Assembly (NCBI RefSeq): GCF_022385335.1
Contig: NZ_CP092431.1
Span: 2,666,001-2,730,000 of the forward strand
DNA: 64,000 nucleotides
Direction of reading: 5' to 3'
DNA from: Streptomyces deccanensis
Lineage (GTDB): Bacteria; Actinomycetota; Actinomycetes; Streptomycetales; Streptomycetaceae
The notes under the pieces were generated by a model, which was given only the letters and a program-made list of their open reading frames with translations, was not told the origin of the DNA and did not search any database. A program made the translations under genes and the position numbers. Positions 60,937 through 64,000 of this stretch are shown one piece after another. Within the stretch, counting starts at the first letter, position 1. Each line of letters starts with the position of its first letter.

Positions 60937-62613
60937 GTGACCAGTCGCAGATCTCACTCCAGCCCCGACTCCCCGACCAGACCCACGAGTTCGTCCGCCC
61001 CGAGCCGCCGTACGGTGGTCAAGGCGGCCACGGCCGGCGCCGTCCTCGCGGCGCCGCTGGCGGCCGCGATCCCGGCGCGCGCGGCCGAGGCCCCCGCCTT
61101 CCTGCACGGCGTGGCCTCCGGTGACCCGCTGCCCGACGGTGTCCTGCTGTGGACCCGGGTGACGCCCACCGCCGCCGCGCTGCCCGGCTCCGGTGTCGGC
61201 CCGGACGTCGAGGTCGGCTGGACCGTCGCCCTGGACAAGGCGTTCACCCGTGTCGTCGCCAAGGGTTCGACGACGGCGAGCGCGTCGTCCGACCACACCG
61301 TCAAGGCGGACGTACGCGGCCTCGCGCCCGCCACGGACTACTGGTTCCGTTTCTCGGCCGACGGCACCGACTCCCCCGTCGCGCGCACCCGTACCGCCCC
61401 CGCCGCCGACGCGTCCGTCACCGGCCTGCGCTTCGGCGTGGTGTCCTGCGCCAACTGGGAGGGCGGCCACTTCGCGGCCTACCGGCATCTCGCCGCACGC
61501 GGCGACCTGGACGCGTGGCTGCACCTCGGCGACTACATCTACGAGTACGGCACCGGCGAGTACGGCACCCGCGACCGGGTCGTACGCCCGCACGCGCCGA
61601 CCCACGAGATCCGCTCCCTCGCCGACTACCGCGTCCGGCACGCCCGTTACAAGACCGACCCGGACCTCCAGGCCCTGCAAGCGGCCGCGCCGGTCGTCGC
61701 CATCTGGGACGACCACGAGATCGCCAACGACGCCTGGTCGAGCGGCGCCGAGAACCACACCGAGGGCACGGAGGGCACCTGGGCGGCCCGTCAGTCGGCG
61801 GCCAAGCAGGCCTACTTCGAGTGGATGCCGGTGCGCCCGGCGGTCGCGGGCACCACCTACCGACGGCTGCGCTTCGGCAAGCTCGTCGACCTCTCGCTCC
61901 TCGACCTGCGTTCCTTCCGCTCGCAGCAGGTGGGCATAGGCGACGGCGAGGTCGACGACCCGGACCGCACGCTGACGGGCCGGGCCCAGCTCGACTGGCT
62001 GAAGGCCGGGCTGAAGTCCTCCGACACGACCTGGCGACTGGTCGGAAACTCGGTGATGATCGCCCCGTTCGCCCTCGGCAACCTCACCGCCGACCTCTTC
62101 GAACCCCTCGCCGAACTCCTCGGTCTGCCGAAGGAGGGTCTCGCCCTCAACCCCGACCAGTGGGACGGCTACACCGACGACCGCCGCGAACTCCTCGCCC
62201 ATCTGCGGGCGAACGCGATCCGCAACACGGTCTTCCTCACCGGCGACATCCACATGGCCTGGGCCAACGACGTGCCGGTCAACGCCGGCACGTACCCGCT
62301 GTCGGCCTCCGCCGCCACCGAGTTCGTGGTCACGTCGGTCACCTCCGACAACCTGGACGACCTGGTCAAGGTCCCGGAGGGCACGGTCTCCGCGGTGGCC
62401 TCCCCGCTGATCCGCGCCGCGAACCGGCACGTCCACTGGGTCGACACCGACCGGCACGGCTACGGCGTCCTGGACATCACCGCCGCGCGGGCGCAGATGG
62501 ACTTCTACGTCCTGTCCGACCGTACGAAGGCCGACGCGACCTCGTCCTGGGCGCGCTCCTACCGGACGCGGAGCGGGACGCAGAAGGTGGAGCGGACGTA
62601 CGACCCGGTGTGA
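60937..62613 (+). CDS. phoD: Tat-exported PhoD-like alkaline phosphatase
   Basis: The 558-aa secreted phosphatase/phosphodiesterase has a Tat signal with [12 protein letters not shown] at about residues 23-34 and an AxA-type cleavage near PARAAEA. The mature part has an N-terminal Fn3-like PhoD domain and metal ligands in [19 protein letters not shown] and [10 protein letters not shown]. It probably uses Ca2+ and Fe3+ to release phosphate from esters. Start is GTG or ATG-like at 60937. In Streptomyces phoD is a PhoP target, but I found no convincing PHO box in the 135 bases upstream. Confidence 0.92.
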   Translation: MTSRRSHSSPDSPTRPTSSSAPSRRTVVKAATAGAVLAAPLAAAIPARAAEAPAFLHGVASGDPLPDGVLLWTRVTPTAAALPGSGVGPDVEVGWTVALDKAFTRVVAKGSTTASASSDHTVKADVRGLAPATDYWFRFSADGTDSPVARTRTAPAADASVTGLRFGVVSCANWEGGHFAAYRHLAARGDLDAWLHLGDYIYEYGTGEYGTRDRVVRPHAPTHEIRSLADYRVRHARYKTDPDLQALQAAAPVVAIWDDHEIANDAWSSGAENHTEGTEGTWAARQSAAKQAYFEWMPVRPAVAGTTYRRLRFGKLVDLSLLDLRSFRSQQVGIGDGEVDDPDRTLTGRAQLDWLKAGLKSSDTTWRLVGNSVMIAPFALGNLTADLFEPLAELLGLPKEGLALNPDQWDGYTDDRRELLAHLRANAIRNTVFLTGDIHMAWANDVPVNAGTYPLSASAATEFVVTSVTSDNLDDLVKVPEGTVSAVASPLIRAANRHVHWVDTDRHGYGVLDITAARAQMDFYVLSDRTKADATSSWARSYRTRSGTQKVERTYDPV

Positions 62614-62626
62614 TCCGCCCCCGGAC

Positions 62627-63196
62627 TCACAGGGTTTCGAGGAAGCCGAGCGCCACCTGCCAGGTGGCCTCGGCGGCCTCCTCGTCGTAGTCGGGGAGGT
62701 CGGGGTCGGTGTAGAGGTGGCCGGCACCGGCGTATCTGTAGACCTCGACGTCGGCGCCGGCCTTGCGCATCTGCAGGTACCAGGCGCTCAGCCAGTCGTC
62801 GGGCTCGAAGGGGTCGGGCTCGGCGACGTGCAGTTGGACGGGCAGGTCGTCCACGGAGGCGGTGGCGGCGATGTCCGACGTACCGTGCAGGAGCAGCAGC
62901 CCGCGGGCGTTCTTGTCGCCCAGGGCGAGGGTCTGCGCGACGGCGGCACCGAGCGAGAACCCGGCGTAGACGAGCCCTCGCTCCGAGTAGGGCGCGGCGG
63001 CCAGGACCGCCCGCTTGAGGAGCTCCTCACGGCCCAGCTCCTCGTTGAGGGCCCTGCCGTCCTCGACCGTGTCGAACGTCCTGCCGTCGAAGAGGTCGGG
63101 GGTCCACACCTCGTGTCCGGCGGCGCGCAGCCGGTCCGCGGCCTGGCGTACGGCGGGCCGCAGACCGTAGGTCGAGTGGAAGAGCACGATGTTCAT
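62627..63196 (-). CDS. Dienelactone hydrolase family protein
   Basis: The 189-aa alpha/beta hydrolase has the nucleophile elbow GFSLGAAVA at about residues 80-88, with Ser where true dienelactone hydrolases have Cys. The acid is in DPDLPDYDEE and the base in GAGHLYTDPD. It is short for the family (about 230) and lacks a signal peptide. The ATG at 63196 is chosen by alignment with the fold start MNIVLFHSTYGLRPAV. The substrate is unknown. It converges with phoD, 13 bases apart. Confidence 0.82.
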   Translation of the reverse strand: MNIVLFHSTYGLRPAVRQAADRLRAAGHEVWTPDLFDGRTFDTVEDGRALNEELGREELLKRAVLAAAPYSERGLVYAGFSLGAAVAQTLALGDKNARGLLLLHGTSDIAATASVDDLPVQLHVAEPDPFEPDDWLSAWYLQMRKAGADVEVYRYAGAGHLYTDPDLPDYDEEAAEATWQVALGFLETL

Positions 63197-63315
63197 GGGG
63201 CCATGGTGCCAGCCGGGTCCGACAACGCGTCCGCCGCCCGATCCCGGCGCCCCTACCCAGAGCGCGGCCGAAGTCACATGTTCATGACCCCGCATGGCCG
63301 GTTACGTTCGAAGGC

Positions 63316-64000
63316 ATGGAGAACCTACTCCGCCCATTGATCGTCATCGGTGGCTCGGTCGTCCTCACGCTGCTCATCGGCTGGACGACCGATCTGCTGC
63401 TGCGCAAGGCGGACCAGCAGCACCACGAGACACCTCTGTGGGGCCTGCTGCGCCGCGGCCGCATCCCCTACCAGCTGGTCCTGTGCGCGGCCTTCCTCAG
63501 AGCGTCGTACGACGAGGCGCAACTGCTGGAACAGCACCGCACGGCGGTCGGCCGCACCCTCACGCTGGTGCTGATCGGCGCGACGGCCTGGCTGGTGATC
63601 CGGATCGTGGCGGCGATAGTCGAGACGACGTACAGCCGTTACGCCCGCGCCCACCGCGATCCGGCCCGCGTGCGCCGAGTCCGCACCCAGGTGACGCTGA
63701 TCATGCGAGTGGTCGCGGCGATCGTCGGTGTGGTGGCGGTGGCCTCGATGCTGCTGACCTTCCCGGCGATGCGCGCGGCCGGCACCTCGCTGCTGGCCTC
63801 GGCCGGACTTCTGGGCATCGTCGCCGGTATCGCCGCGCAGTCCACGCTGAGCAACCTCTTCGCCGGCCTGCAGATCGCCTTCGGCGACTTGGTCCGCCTC
63901 GGCGACGTGGTCGTGGTGGAGGGCGAGTGGGGCACGGTCGACGAGATCACCCTCACGTTCCTGACGGTCCGGACCTGGGACGAACGCCGGATCACGATGC
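63316..64000 (+). CDS. MscS-family mechanosensitive channel (3' end outside window)
   Basis: The frame is open from the ATG at 63316 to the window edge (228 codons). There are three predicted membrane helices, then the pore-lining helix and beta domain of MscS: GLLGIVAGIAAQSTLSNLFAGLQIAFGDLVRLGDVV and VVEGEWGTVDEITLTFLTVRTWD. These channels open when membrane tension rises at osmotic downshift. About 90 residues sit between the first helices, somewhat more than in E. coli MscS. It is divergent from the hydrolase gene. Confidence 0.9.
   Translation, partial: MENLLRPLIVIGGSVVLTLLIGWTTDLLLRKADQQHHETPLWGLLRRGRIPYQLVLCAAFLRASYDEAQLLEQHRTAVGRTLTLVLIGATAWLVIRIVAAIVETTYSRYARAHRDPARVRRVRTQVTLIMRVVAAIVGVVAVASMLLTFPAMRAAGTSLLASAGLLGIVAGIAAQSTLSNLFAGLQIAFGDLVRLGDVVVVEGEWGTVDEITLTFLTVRTWDERRITM

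Overview
The window looks like core chromosome of a Streptomyces-type actinomycete. G+C is very high, third codon positions are almost all G/C, many starts are GTG, and genes are often coupled by 4-base ATGA/GTGA overlaps. The gene order gltB/gltD, lgt, trpA-trpB-trpM-trpC, trpE-hisI, hisF...hisD, dnaE, phoD is the one familiar from Streptomyces. I see no rRNA, tRNA, CRISPR array, prophage or intact insertion sequence.

Left end (1-9.4 kb): a compact cluster matching the mycobacterial KstR2 regulon for degrading steroid rings C and D. It holds echA20 (cut by the window edge), ipdA, ipdB and ipdC on +, fadA6, kstR2 and ipdF on -, and two acyl-CoA dehydrogenases on +. A 20-bp palindrome close to the mycobacterial KstR2 box lies in the 49-bp gap between ipdF and fadE30. 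A rhomboid protease gene follows. 9.4-16.7 kb: glutamate synthase gltB-gltD on -, with a candidate GlnR half-site in the leader, and a VIT-family membrane transporter.

17.0-24.2 kb is the least explained part: six overlapping + genes encoding four divergent ADP-ribosylglycohydrolase-fold proteins, a class III CoA-transferase and a CitE-like CoA lyase. Some of the hydrolases have degenerate metal-binding motifs. This is my best candidate for an undescribed system.

24.3-40.8 kb is housekeeping metabolism, mostly on -: lgt, a membrane-anchored DsbA-like protein, trpCMBA, three small membrane proteins, trpE-hisI, and the his operon hisD-hisC-hisB-(54-aa membrane protein)-hisH-priA-ridA-hisF. PriA links the two pathways, because in Streptomyces it does the jobs of both HisA and TrpF. 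A remnant resembling the right end (omega-RNA region) of an IS200/IS605 TnpB element lies beside the trpE terminator.

40.9-64 kb: a pentapeptide-like membrane protein, a LON-domain protein, a YbaK-type deacylase, an ABC-2 exporter, a NYN-domain putative ribonuclease, a 54-aa basic protein, dnaE, a DUF2252 kinase-like protein, a second DsbA-like protein, a lipoprotein, a large LuxR-family ATPase regulator, a Tat-exported PhoD phosphatase, a dienelactone-hydrolase-like protein and a truncated MscS channel. Two nearly identical ~115-bp intergenic elements (24.3 and 45.0 kb) share outer arms and flanks, but their inner parts lie in opposite orientation.
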